The position numbers and the translations under genes are program-made. 38,858 nt of DNA from Parageobacillus caldoxylosilyticus NBRC 107762 (lineage in GTDB: Bacteria > Bacillota > Bacilli > Bacillales > Anoxybacillaceae): the NCBI RefSeq assembly GCF_000632715.1, contig NZ_BAWO01000026.1:1-38858 (forward strand). Direction: 5' to 3'. Shown one piece after another: positions 1 through 8,004 of the stretch (position 1 is its first letter; every line of letters starts with the position of its first letter). Under the pieces are notes generated by a model. That model had not been told where the DNA came from, did no database searches, and was given only the letters and a program-made list of their open reading frames with translations.

Positions 1-2
1 CA

Positions 3-451
3 CCAATTTCGGCTCAACAAACGGTATGCCGAAGACGCGTTCCTGCTTGTCCAAGGTTGATTTCTTCTAAACGTGAGCTGCGTCCAATGCGCTTGGAGGA
101 TGTGAGGGCGAAAATCGAAAAAACAGCGAAGAAAATAGAAAGTATGGGTTATCCGTCCATGAAAGTGCCGCTTTGGTGATTGGCAGACGGGGATTAGGGT
201 ATCAGGAACGATTGCCAAAAGAACTCGTGTACACCATAAAAACGAAAGTGAAACGCCATTTGATTGCTGTGTTAGGGTCGATGGAAGAATCCTACAAGCA
301 ATCGAAAAGCGGAACGAAACAACGGCAATATCTAGGTAGGATGTTAAAAAAGATCGAGAACTTCAAAGAGGCACATGAATGGTCACTATGGAATATCTTG
401 CACAAATGTTGTTGGCTGAACCAGTACCAAATTCAACTAAGGGAGGTGTAG
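3..451 (+). pseudogene. Decayed coding fragment of unknown family
   Basis: I do not recognise this gene. Two plus-strand reading frames follow one another with coding-like, Lys/Glu/Arg-rich content: one runs from the window edge to a stop near 175, and a second in another frame runs from about 173 to a stop at 449-451. Neither has a convincing ribosome site at its start. The switch of frame suggests a frameshifted 3' part of a longer gene, possibly a transposase, whose 5' part lies outside the window. The second frame contains KRHLIAVLGSMEES and ends QYQIQLREV. It could also be an unrelated short gene. The family assignment is open. Confidence 0.3.
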
Positions 452-674
452 ACCTGGTTGCTAAAATCGTTGTCGTGTACGGACCAATGGAAGGAATGGT
501 GCACGACAGGTGCCGTCGCTGACAGTGAGCCACGGGGTGTCTTTCACAGCAGGTGAATGACAAGGGGATTCCCTTCCTGATGGAACTCAGGTGTTTCCTG
601 AGCGGCAAGCGATGTTTCCTGGTTCCATCGCGAGGAGTCGATTTTTATAGATTTTAGTAACCAGGTCATGGCCA
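452..674. other. Gene-free stretch before the DUF3055 gene
   Basis: No supported gene was found here. The stretch is more GC-rich and less AT-biased than other intergenic regions of the window and has no clear promoter or terminator. It runs right up to the DUF3055 start, which has no good ribosome site. This fits an insertion or deletion scar that has replaced the native upstream region. Confidence 0.35.
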
Positions 675-944
675 ATGAGTGATCGTTTTTACTTATACGA
701 TGATACCATTGAAACAAAAACGCGCTTCGTCAGCTTTTTAGGAGAACGGCAGCGGTTCGATTTGGCGATCATCGAGACAGATCGCTTCTACGGGAAATAT
801 TTAGTTCTCGACTTGCAAAGCAACCGTTTTGCCATCATCGGACAAGACGATCTAGAGGAACCGGGATACTTAGAACATGCGTATCATCTCAGTGAAGAAG
901 ACGCGAATGATTTGCGGGCATTTTTGTACGAATGTATTTCATAG
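675..944 (+). CDS. DUF3055 family protein
   Basis: This 89-residue soluble protein matches the small DUF3055 (SAV0927-like) family of Bacillales, known to me by its hallmarks: an N-terminal FYLYDDT-type motif, the TDRFYGK core, and a FAIIGQDDLEEPGYLEH segment. No function is established for the family. It has no signal peptide or membrane segment. The ATG at 675 fits the family length, but the sequence before it (AGGTCATGGCC) is a poor ribosome site, in contrast to most genes here. The native upstream region may therefore have been altered. A small acidic protein gene follows 58 bases downstream on the same strand. Confidence 0.75.
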   Translation: MSDRFYLYDDTIETKTRFVSFLGERQRFDLAIIETDRFYGKYLVLDLQSNRFAIIGQDDLEEPGYLEHAYHLSEEDANDLRAFLYECIS

Positions 945-1002
945 TCGCCTTCTCATTCGGGAACATTATAAACAATCCCCGGAAACGAGGAAGGTGAAAC
1001 AA

Positions 1003-1284
1003 ATGCAGGAGAAGGAAAAATATAGCTACTTTTCCACCGTGGAAAAGCAGAAAAATTTTTTAACGGCGGAAGAATTTCCCGAAGGACCGTATGGATCGCC
1101 GCGCCGTGCCGACGTGCCGGTCGAAAATAAAAGCACCCCATGGAAAAAAGGACAGCGCCATTACAGCGCGTTTAACTATGAATTCAAATCATTCCATCAA
1201 AATATTCCAAGACGAGATCCTGGCGCACACCCGTTGCATGACGATCCGCGGGAAAACGAGCAATTTCCATACGGCCAGGATTAA
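1003..1284 (+). CDS. Small conserved cytosolic protein of Bacillaceae
   Basis: This 93-residue, hydrophilic, Pro- and aromatic-rich protein starts MQEKEKYSYFSTVEKQKN. The ATG at 1003 is preceded by GAGGAAGGTG at good spacing, so the longer in-frame extension back to 877, which overlaps the DUF3055 gene, is not used. I recall similar proteins in Bacillus and Geobacillus described only as cytosolic proteins of unknown function. It has no signal peptide, transmembrane segment or obvious catalytic motif; the sequence looks largely unstructured, with EGPYGSP and DPGAHPLHDDP motifs. It ends at a strong hairpin shared with the convergent yutD gene. Confidence 0.7.
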   Translation: MQEKEKYSYFSTVEKQKNFLTAEEFPEGPYGSPRRADVPVENKSTPWKKGQRHYSAFNYEFKSFHQNIPRRDPGAHPLHDDPRENEQFPYGQD

Positions 1285-1285
1285 T

Positions 1286-1331
1286 GAACGAGCGGCTATC
1301 CTCATGAAAAAGGATAGCCGCATCTCGTTTT
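1286..1331. terminator. Bidirectional terminator between the 1003 gene and yutD
   Basis: A perfect 10-bp stem (GCGGCTATCC at 1292-1301 with GGATAGCCGC at 1312-1321) can be extended by outer AACGAG/CTCGTT pairing and runs into TTTTA. It lies between two convergent genes and would serve both. Confidence 0.75.
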
Positions 1332-1605
1332 ACCGCTTTATCTTGCGAAGCACAAAATAGGCGCAGCCAAAATTGCAATATTCATACAAATACTCAGATA
1401 AAGTGCTGATTTTGGTATCATATGTCGCTTTTTGGTTATAGTCATCAAAAAAGCCGCGTAAACGGAGCTGATTATATCCCCAATCCCCGACAATATAGTC
1501 ATACTTGCTTAAAATATCGGCATATCGGGCGCGAAATGCCTCTTCATTAAACGCATTTTTCACGTTTTCCACCAGTTCGTAACAGATATTGTTAATACAT
1601 ATCAT
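1330..1605 (-). CDS. yutD: YutD family protein (DUF1027)
   Basis: This is a homolog of B. subtilis YutD, a small conserved Bacillales protein of unknown function. The hallmark segments are clear: YDYIVGDWGYNQLRLRGF, TKISTLSEYLYEY and CNFGCAYFVLRK. The ATG at 1605 has AAGGTG six bases upstream and gives 91 residues; a GTG at 1614 is possible in frame but overlaps that ribosome site. The gene is divergent from yutC and convergent with the small cytosolic protein gene, as expected from the yutD-yutC-lipA-lytH order of B. subtilis. It has no signal peptide or membrane segment. Confidence 0.85.
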   Translation of the reverse strand: MICINNICYELVENVKNAFNEEAFRARYADILSKYDYIVGDWGYNQLRLRGFFDDYNQKATYDTKISTLSEYLYEYCNFGCAYFVLRKIKR

Positions 1606-1719
1606 CCTTTTCACCTTGCCTTTCCACTTTCATCATAAACGATGAAACGTTCCCAATCAATTACTGTTATTGAAGTTCAGCAAGAGAATCATCCTAAAGG
1701 TGAAAGGGGGGAATTGACA

Positions 1720-2406
1720 ATGAGAAAACCATTGCTTGCCGTCGCATTGGGTACAGCTGTCACATTAGCAGGCTGTGCGCAGATGGCGCGGGATGACAAT
1801 ACCGATGTATATAAACGGAGCGGCAATATGATGAATGTCACCGACCGCAATGATTTATATAACGAAAATGGAGTGCCGAACGGCGACGATACGCCAATGA
1901 ACAACTTTGGCTATGTCCGCCACCAAAAAAGCCCTGTTCGCGGCGATGTCAATATTTATAACAACATGCCGACCTTTAACCGCGAGCAAGCTGCCGATTT
2001 AATCAGCAAGCTCTGTACACAGCTTCCAAACGTGAAAGATGTCGCTACATTGGTAACCGATGAGGAAGTGTTAGTCGTCTATGATGCCGATACAAAAAAC
2101 CGTAACGAAACGGCAGACCAAGTGAAAAAGACCGCGCTTTCTGTCGTTCCCCGCTATTACCATGTATATGTGGCCGACAATCCACAGCTGATGAAAGACA
2201 TCGAACGTTTCGGACGTTTGGATTCGAACAGCCGAAACATCGATCAAATTATCGATGCTACGATTCAACAAATGCTAAAATATCCGCAAGGTCGGAAGCT
2301 AAGTGACGGAGAAAATGAAAACGGTGAAATGATCAATGAAACAAACGACCGTCTTGACCGCGATTTTCATGACGGAACGCCAAGATCAGCCAAAACAACA
2401 CGCTAA
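1720..2406 (+). CDS. yutC: Sporulation lipoprotein, YhcN/YlaJ family
   Basis: This 228-residue lipoprotein starts at the ATG at 1720 behind AAAGGGGGGAATTGAC. A short signal peptide ends in a lipobox, LAGC, with the lipidated Cys at residue 19. The mature part carries the YhcN/YlaJ domain at roughly residues 85-190, ending near the segment NIDQIIDATIQQMLKYPQGR. Family members are forespore-expressed membrane-anchored proteins that contribute to spore germination or outgrowth. Its place between yutD and lipA matches yutC. The C-terminal 35 residues are acidic and probably disordered. I could not assign a sporulation promoter with confidence. Confidence 0.85.
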   Translation: MRKPLLAVALGTAVTLAGCAQMARDDNTDVYKRSGNMMNVTDRNDLYNENGVPNGDDTPMNNFGYVRHQKSPVRGDVNIYNNMPTFNREQAADLISKLCTQLPNVKDVATLVTDEEVLVVYDADTKNRNETADQVKKTALSVVPRYYHVYVADNPQLMKDIERFGRLDSNSRNIDQIIDATIQQMLKYPQGRKLSDGENENGEMINETNDRLDRDFHDGTPRSAKTTR

Positions 2407-2413
2407 TGTGAAG

Positions 2414-2458
2414 AAAAAACGGTCTGTCTTCATCATACAGAAGGCAAGACCGTTTTTT
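2414..2458. terminator. Bidirectional terminator between yutC and lipA
   Basis: AAAAAACGGTCT and AGACCGTTTTTT arms enclose a partly paired loop. A-runs and T-runs sit on both sides, so it can act on both convergent genes. Confidence 0.8.
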
Positions 2459-2466
2459 CGACGCCT

Positions 2467-3363
2467 TTATGCTTTCATTTGCCGCGCTGCCGAAGCCGCA
2501 TTGACTTGTTCATCGGCATGATACGAAGACCGAACAAGCGGGCCGGCTTCGCAATGGGTAAACCCTTTGCTCAAGGCAATTTCTTTTAACTCTTTAAATT
2601 CATCTGGATGGTAATATTTTACTACTTTCAAATGTTTTTTCGTCGGCTGTAAATATTGGCCGATCGTTAAAATATCGACATGATTGGCGCGCAAATCATC
2701 CATCGCTTCAATAATTTCTTCTTTCGTTTCCCCAAGTCCGACCATGATGCTCGATTTTGTCGGAATATCCGGCTGCAGTTCTTTGGCGCGACGCAAAAAT
2801 TCCAGCGAGCGTTCATAGGTGGCACGTGCGCGCACTCTCGGCGTCAAGCGGCGCACCGTCTCGATATTATGGTTTAAAATATCTGGGCGGGCATCCATCA
2901 ATATTTTTAAGTTTTCATATACTCCGCCCATATCGGAAGGCAGAACTTCAATCGTCGTAAACGGGTTTTTGCGGCGGATGGCCCGAACGGTTTCCGCAAA
3001 CACGGCTGCCCCGCCGTCCTTTAAGTCATCGCGGGCAACAGCAGTGACGACAACGTGTTTTAAGTTCATAATGCGGACAGACTCTGCAACGCGTTCCGGT
3101 TCCTGCCAGTCCAGTTCGGTCGGCAGCCCCGTTTTGACCGCACAAAAACGGCAGGCGCGAGTGCATACATTTCCTAAAATCATAAATGTCGCCGTTCTCC
3201 GAACTGCCCAGCATTCATGAATGTTTGGACATTTTGCTTCCTCACATACCGTATGTAATCGGTTTTCACGCATCAATTTCTTTAGTTCAGTATAATTTTC
3301 ATTTGTATTTAACTTTATTTTTAACCACTCCGGCTTGCGAAGATGTTCTTCTTTTGTCGACAT
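2467..3363 (-). CDS. lipA: Lipoyl synthase
   Basis: LipA is a radical-SAM enzyme that inserts two sulfur atoms into octanoylated lipoyl domains. Counting from the ATG at 3363 (GGAG eight bases upstream), the protein is 298 residues, equal to B. subtilis LipA. The auxiliary-cluster cysteines are C40, C45 and C51 in [12 protein letters not shown]; the radical-SAM cysteines are C67, C71 and C74 in CTRACRFC. The C-terminal RSSYH motif supplies the Ser ligand of the auxiliary cluster. A GTG at 3372 is a weaker start. The enzyme depends on Fe-S clusters, and the suf operon lies in this window. In B. subtilis, lipoyl relay runs through GcvH, also encoded here. Confidence 0.97.
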   Translation of the reverse strand: MSTKEEHLRKPEWLKIKLNTNENYTELKKLMRENRLHTVCEEAKCPNIHECWAVRRTATFMILGNVCTRACRFCAVKTGLPTELDWQEPERVAESVRIMNLKHVVVTAVARDDLKDGGAAVFAETVRAIRRKNPFTTIEVLPSDMGGVYENLKILMDARPDILNHNIETVRRLTPRVRARATYERSLEFLRRAKELQPDIPTKSSIMVGLGETKEEIIEAMDDLRANHVDILTIGQYLQPTKKHLKVVKYYHPDEFKELKEIALSKGFTHCEAGPLVRSSYHADEQVNAASAARQMKA

Positions 3364-3531
3364 TGTTCTCACTCCAATAAGTTTTTATTTACATCTTTCA
3401 TTATAAAAAAAACAGCTGCCAAACACAAAGAAATTAGCCATTTCCCACCACTTACCGCTTTTTAACATTTATGAAACAAGCAAATCTCCCCAAACTAAAT
3501 ATATGAAATGGACGGAAAGGAGTAGAAACGC

Positions 3532-4548
3532 GTGTGCCGATGGATATTTATTGTATGGATTGCTGCTATTGTATTAACGGTGCCAAAAGCAACATTTGCC
3601 GAAGAAAAAATGGATGAGGACACGATATACGAAAAACGAATGGAGCTGTATAAAAAAGCGGAAGCGGTCTCGCTTATCCCTTGGTATTACTTTGCGGCAA
3701 TCGACCAATACGAACGAAACGTCCAGCAAGTGCGCCGTGATTTGCCGAAACCTACCGGAGTGCTTGGGATCTATATCAAACCGGAAATTTGGGCCGGCCC
3801 GCTAAACAAAAACCCTCATGATACCAATCCGTTTACGATTTCACAATTTGGCGGTCTGGGCATCGACGGCAATGGTGACGGCCTTGCCAATCGCGAGGAT
3901 GATGAAGATGTGATTTTCGCGATTGCTCGCTATTTGCAAACGTACGGAATCGATCATCAGCATATTAAAATAGCGCTATGGAATTATTACCAGCGCAGCA
4001 AAACGGTTGACCTCATTTTAGGCAAAGCAAAAATATATAAAAAGTACCAAACGTTAAAATTAGATGACCATGTATTTCCACTTCCTCTGCATGCTAACTA
4101 CAGCTATCGCGATACGTGGGGAGATGCAAGAGGCTGGGGCGGACGTCGCATCCATGAAGGCACGGACATTTTTGCCGACTACGGTGTCCCAGTGCGATCG
4201 ACGTGCTACGGAATCGTCGAATTAAAGGGCTGGAACAAATATGGCGGCTGGCGCATCGGTATTCGCGATATTAATAATACGTACCATTATTTTGGCCACT
4301 TAAACGGATTTGCCCCTAATTTGCGCGAAGGGCAGATCGTTGAGCCGGGAACCGTGATCGGCTCGGTCGGCAGCTCCGGCTACGGTCCGCCGGGAACAGC
4401 GGGAAAATTCCCGCCTCACCTTCATTACGGAATGTACAAAGATAATGGCTATACGGAATGGTCGTTCGACCCATATCCGCACTTAAAAGCTTGGGAACGC
4501 TCGGAAAAACAAAAACGGAAGAAAAATAAGGAGGCCCAACAGAAATGA
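3532..4548 (+). CDS. lytH: Sporulation L-Ala-D-Glu endopeptidase, M23 family
   Basis: This matches B. subtilis LytH (YunA), which trims peptide side chains to single L-Ala in the spore cortex. The GTG start at 3532 has AAAGGAG upstream. Residues 1-23 form a signal peptide ending TFA before EEK. The C-terminal lysostaphin-type M23 domain covers about residues 180-330. Zinc ligands are H208 and D212 (HEGTD) and H298 in HLHYG; H256 and H296 are candidate catalytic histidines. The N-terminal half (residues 30-170), with a DGNGDGLANREDDED loop, resembles a lytic-transglycosylase-like region. The gene lies next to lipA as in B. subtilis, but yunB is displaced by the liv cluster. Confidence 0.9.
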   Translation: MCRWIFIVWIAAIVLTVPKATFAEEKMDEDTIYEKRMELYKKAEAVSLIPWYYFAAIDQYERNVQQVRRDLPKPTGVLGIYIKPEIWAGPLNKNPHDTNPFTISQFGGLGIDGNGDGLANREDDEDVIFAIARYLQTYGIDHQHIKIALWNYYQRSKTVDLILGKAKIYKKYQTLKLDDHVFPLPLHANYSYRDTWGDARGWGGRRIHEGTDIFADYGVPVRSTCYGIVELKGWNKYGGWRIGIRDINNTYHYFGHLNGFAPNLREGQIVEPGTVIGSVGSSGYGPPGTAGKFPPHLHYGMYKDNGYTEWSFDPYPHLKAWERSEKQKRKKNKEAQQK

Positions 4549-4556
4549 GCCTCCTT
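4528..4556. terminator. Bidirectional terminator overlapping the lytH stop
   Basis: A perfect 8-bp stem (AAGGAGGC at 4528-4535, GCCTCCTT at 4549-4556) has a 13-base loop and contains the lytH stop codon. TTTTTC follows on the plus strand and ATTTTTC on the minus strand, where it lies downstream of livF. Confidence 0.85.
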
Positions 4557-4586
4557 TTTCTATCTCCCGTGCAGTATATTTTTCTT

Positions 4587-5294
4587 TTAATGTCCTCCTA
4601 AATACGCTTTCTTCACCTGTTCGCTTGCATTTAGTTCCTGTGCTGTTCCTGACAAGACGACCCGTCCGGATTCGATCACATAAGCCCGATCGGCTACAGA
4701 CAACGCCATATGCGCGTTTTGCTCGACTAATAAAATAGTCGTCCCAAAGGAGTTAATTTCTTCAATGATGCGAAAAATGGTTTTCACCAATAATGGCGCC
4801 AACCCCATCGATGGCTCATCGAGCAATAGAAGGCGAGGCCGGGCCATTAGGGAACGGCCGATCGCCAGCATCTGCTGCTCACCCCCCGACAAAGTTCCGG
4901 CGAGCTGTTTTCTCCGCTCGTAAAGGCGAGGAAACAGATGGTACACTTTCTCGAAGTCTTGCTGAATTTCCTGTTTATCCTTTCTTAAAAAAGCACCTAA
5001 TTCCAAGTTTTCTTCTACAGTCATATTAGCAAAAATTCGGCGGCCTTCGGGAACATGGGAAATTCCTTGTTTCACAATCGTTTGCGCCGCTTTGCCTGCA
5101 ATGGATGTCCCTTCGTATAGAATATCGCCCTGCTTCGGTTTTAACAGCCCAGAAATCGTTTTTAGTAACGTGCTTTTGCCGGCGCCATTAGCGCCGATTA
5201 AGGTGACGATTTCGCCGTTTTTTACTTCCAGTGAAACACCTTTTAACGCTTGAATATTTCCATAAAATACATCGATGCTTTCCACTTTTAGCAC
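4587..5294 (-). CDS. livF: Branched-chain amino acid ABC transporter ATP-binding protein LivF
   Basis: This is one of the two ATPases of a Liv/HAAT-type importer for leucine, isoleucine and valine. It has 235 residues from the GTG at 5294, which has GGAGG eight bases upstream; longer in-frame starts run into livG. Visible motifs are Walker A GANGAGKST, signature LSGGEQQM, Walker B LLLLDEPSMGL and the switch His in LLVEQNAH. The shorter C-terminus and SMGLAPL after Walker B are typical of LivF rather than LivG. Only one base separates it from livG, so the two are translationally coupled. It is the last gene of the livJHMGF cluster. Confidence 0.93.
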   Translation of the reverse strand: MLKVESIDVFYGNIQALKGVSLEVKNGEIVTLIGANGAGKSTLLKTISGLLKPKQGDILYEGTSIAGKAAQTIVKQGISHVPEGRRIFANMTVEENLELGAFLRKDKQEIQQDFEKVYHLFPRLYERRKQLAGTLSGGEQQMLAIGRSLMARPRLLLLDEPSMGLAPLLVKTIFRIIEEINSFGTTILLVEQNAHMALSVADRAYVIESGRVVLSGTAQELNASEQVKKAYLGGH

Positions 5295-5295
5295 G

Positions 5296-6075
5296 TTAAG
5301 AAACCTCCTCGCCAAGATATGCCTCGATCACTTTAGGATTATTTCTTACTTCTTCCGGTGTGCCATGCGCAATCAACTGCCCGTGGTCAAGCACATAAAT
5401 CCGTTCGCATATTCCCATCACGAGAGACATATCGTGCTCAATCAGCAAAATCGTTAAATCAAACTTCTCGCGTATAAATGCAATCAAGCTCATTAATTCT
5501 TTCGTTTCCTGTGGATTCATCCCTGCTGCAGGCTCGTCAAGCAGCAATAGCTTCGGATGCGCGGCGAGAGCTCTGGCGATTTCTAAACGGCGCTGCTGTC
5601 CATATGGCAAATTTTTCGCTTTCTCATCCATCACATGTTCGAGCTTAAAAATCTTTAAAAATTCGACCGCTTTTTCTTCTATTTCTTTTTCGCCAGAAAA
5701 ATGGGAAGGAAGGCGAAAGATGGAGCTAAGAATAGAATGACGGGCGAGAGAGTGATAGGCAACTTTTACATTGTCCAGCACCGAAAGCTCACCAAACAGC
5801 CGAATATTTTGGAATGTGCGGCTGATTCCTTTGCGCGTAATTTTATATGGCGGCAGGCCGTTTAGCTTCTCATTGTCGAGCACAATGCTTCCTTCGGTTG
5901 GCTCATAGACGCCGGTCAGCAAGTTAAAAAAGGTGGTTTTCCCTGCCCCGTTCGGTCCAATAAGCCCTACTAATTCTCCCTTATTCAACTCCATATTGAC
6001 GTCAGATAAAGCTTTCAGGCCACCAAATTGAATGCCAACGTGTTCCGCTTTAAGCAACGGTGTTCTTGTTGTCAT
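5296..6075 (-). CDS. livG: Branched-chain amino acid ABC transporter ATP-binding protein LivG
   Basis: This is the second ATPase of the Liv importer, 259 residues from the ATG at 6075 with AAGGGGG eight bases upstream; a TTG at 6081 is less likely. Motifs are Walker [11 protein letters not shown]-loop region RTFQNIRLF, signature [13 protein letters not shown], Walker [16 protein letters not shown] and His-loop LLIEHDM. The AAGMNPQET segment and the C-terminal extension ending AYLGEE are LivG hallmarks. The start lies 26 bases inside livM, which implies coupled translation. Confidence 0.93.
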   Translation of the reverse strand: MTTRTPLLKAEHVGIQFGGLKALSDVNMELNKGELVGLIGPNGAGKTTFFNLLTGVYEPTEGSIVLDNEKLNGLPPYKITRKGISRTFQNIRLFGELSVLDNVKVAYHSLARHSILSSIFRLPSHFSGEKEIEEKAVEFLKIFKLEHVMDEKAKNLPYGQQRRLEIARALAAHPKLLLLDEPAAGMNPQETKELMSLIAFIREKFDLTILLIEHDMSLVMGICERIYVLDHGQLIAHGTPEEVRNNPKVIEAYLGEEVS

Positions 6076-7024
6076 TTCCAATTCCCCCTTGCACCGCTCT
6101 GCGCAGCTTAAAGAAAGATGTTACTTCTTTTGTGCCTAACAATCCTTTTGGACGATACAGCATAACCAAAATAAGAATGATGCTATATATAATCATTCGC
6201 GTTTCTGGATAATCCTGAAGGAATGTCGAAACAATGGTTAATAGGATAGCAGCGATCACCGCGCCAGACATGCTTCCTAGTCCGCCAAGCACAACAAAAA
6301 TCAAAATATCAAATGATTTCAAAAAGCCAAAGTTAGTCGGCTGAATGATATAAAAATGATGAGCATAAAGCCCCCCGGCAATTCCGGCAAAGAAAGAACC
6401 TATGACAAAAGCGACCACTTTATAATACGTCGTGTTAATTCCCATAGAATCCGCTGCGATTTCATCCTCTCGAATCGAGATGCAGGCACGTCCATGGGTA
6501 GAGTTAGTAAAATTAGCAATGACAATAATGGTGATAAGCAGGCAGGCAAACACCCATGGCCAAGTGGTGAGGTGGGTTACCGTCATACCGCTGGCGCCGC
6601 CAACATACTCAATGTTTAGCAGGCTGATTCGTACGATTTCCCCAAAACCAAGCGTAGCAATCGCTAAATAATCGCCCTTTAACCGCAGGCTAGGAATGCC
6701 GATGAGGAGGCCTGCAACCGCTGCAGCGACACCGCCAACAAGCAACGCAAGCGCAAACGGCATCTGCAATTTCATCGTCATAATTGCTGATGCATAAGCT
6801 CCCACGGCAAAAAACCCGGCATGGCCAATGGAAAACTGTCCGGTAATCCCGATGATTAAATGAAGGCTGACAGCTAGTATAATGTTAATCACCATAAAAA
6901 ATAACGTATTAACATAAAAGGAATTAAGTATTTCTCCCGATATTAGCACCTGAACCACAACAAAAAGGATCAGCGCCAGTACAATGGAGATCCAAAATCC
7001 TATCGTCCGCTTCAAAGTTGCCAT
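6050..7024 (-). CDS. livM: Branched-chain amino acid ABC transporter permease LivM
   Basis: LivM is one of the two membrane subunits of the importer. The 324-residue protein starts at the ATG at 7024 behind TAGGGAGCG. It has about eight to ten hydrophobic segments and the conserved GYASAIMTMK-like region after a GHAGFFAVGAYA motif, plus the cytoplasmic coupling segment GRACISIREDEIAADSMGIN that contacts the ATPases. The C-terminus ends in a hydrophilic tail. It sits 16 bases after livH and overlaps livG. Confidence 0.93.
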   Translation of the reverse strand: MATLKRTIGFWISIVLALILFVVVQVLISGEILNSFYVNTLFFMVINIILAVSLHLIIGITGQFSIGHAGFFAVGAYASAIMTMKLQMPFALALLVGGVAAAVAGLLIGIPSLRLKGDYLAIATLGFGEIVRISLLNIEYVGGASGMTVTHLTTWPWVFACLLITIIVIANFTNSTHGRACISIREDEIAADSMGINTTYYKVVAFVIGSFFAGIAGGLYAHHFYIIQPTNFGFLKSFDILIFVVLGGLGSMSGAVIAAILLTIVSTFLQDYPETRMIIYSIILILVMLYRPKGLLGTKEVTSFFKLRRAVQGGIGNDNKNTVA

Positions 7025-7040
7025 CGCTCCCTACCATCCT

Positions 7041-7919
7041 TTACACTTTTTCTCTTACGTTTTTACCAAATAATCCAGCTGGTCGGAAAATGAGAATCAA
7101 AATAAGAATGATAAAAGCGACCCCATCCCGCCAAAGCGAATAACCAAGACCGCTTACGAGCGATTCAATGACGCCAAGCATCAGACCGCCAACCATCGCG
7201 CCAGGGATAATGCCGATTCCTCCTAATACGGCAGCTACGAACGCTTTTAAACCTGGAATAATTCCCATCAGCGGGTCGATTTTAGTATAGTAAATCCCGA
7301 AAATAACGCCTGCTGCCCCCGCCAAAGCCGAGCCAATGGCAAAAGTCGCTGATATAGTATTATCTACATTAATTCCCATCAACCGAGCTGCTTCTGCGTC
7401 ATGAGAAACGGCCCGCATCGCTTTTCCGATTTTTGTTTTATGGACGATAAATTGAAGGAGAATCATCAATACAATGGAAACACCAAGAATCAATAATGAC
7501 TGGCTATTAACGGTTACGCCCAATACTTCAATTTTTTTATCCGGAAGCACTGTGCTAGGATACGCTTCTGGCTGAGCGCCGCGCAGATAAATGGTTCCAT
7601 ACTCAATTAAAAGCGAAACCCCGATGGCAGTGATCAGTACTGCTATTCGCGTAGCGTTTCGCAACGGCTTATAAGCGATTCTCTCAATACATACCCCTAA
7701 GATCGCGCAGGAAACCATTGCGAGGAGCAACGCTGGAAAAAAACCTACATGAAAACTGGTGACAGCGTAAAATCCAACAAAAGAACCAATCATAAATACA
7801 TCGCCGTGCGCAAAATTGATGAGGCGCACAATTCCGTATACCATCGTATAGCCAAGAGCAATCAGTGCGTAGATGCTTCCAAGGGAGATCCCGTTAACTA
7901 GTTGCTGAATGAGTTCCAT
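7041..7919 (-). CDS. livH: Branched-chain amino acid ABC transporter permease LivH
   Basis: This 292-residue membrane subunit partners LivM. The start ATG at 7919 has AAGGAGAG upstream. Diagnostic features are the N-terminal NGISLGSIYALIALGYTMVYGIVRLINFAHGD pattern (quoted here only as a pattern: NGISLGSIYAL, then INFAHGD) and the coupling loop KAMRAVSHDAEAARLMGIN. About eight hydrophobic segments are visible. A stem-loop lies between this gene and livJ, which may let livJ be made in excess over the membrane subunits. Confidence 0.93.
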   Translation of the reverse strand: MELIQQLVNGISLGSIYALIALGYTMVYGIVRLINFAHGDVFMIGSFVGFYAVTSFHVGFFPALLLAMVSCAILGVCIERIAYKPLRNATRIAVLITAIGVSLLIEYGTIYLRGAQPEAYPSTVLPDKKIEVLGVTVNSQSLLILGVSIVLMILLQFIVHKTKIGKAMRAVSHDAEAARLMGINVDNTISATFAIGSALAGAAGVIFGIYYTKIDPLMGIIPGLKAFVAAVLGGIGIIPGAMVGGLMLGVIESLVSGLGYSLWRDGVAFIILILILIFRPAGLFGKNVREKV

Positions 7920-7970
7920 ATTTGCACTCTCCTTAAAGAAGACTGTTTCTTTTATCTAGAAAAATTCGGA

Positions 7971-7991
7971 ATAGGGGGACATGCCCCCTAT
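7971..7991 (-). promoter_or_regulatory. Intercistronic stem-loop between livJ and livH
   Basis: A perfect 8-bp inverted repeat (ATAGGGGG and CCCCCTAT) encloses a 5-base loop. In the minus-strand transcript it lies just after the livJ stop and is followed, after a short gap, by a weak T-run. This is typical of a partial terminator or 3'-end stabiliser behind a binding-protein gene. Confidence 0.6.
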
Positions 7992-8004
7992 CCACCGCGT
8001 GAGA

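Noticed and set aside
3381-3531. Sporulation sigma-factor promoter for lytH
   Set aside because: Several AT-rich partial matches can be drawn but none has both boxes at the right spacing.
7971-7991. Hairpin read as a full terminator of livJ
   Set aside because: The T-run is displaced and interrupted and livHMGF has no other obvious promoter, so it is more likely a partial terminator or stabiliser.
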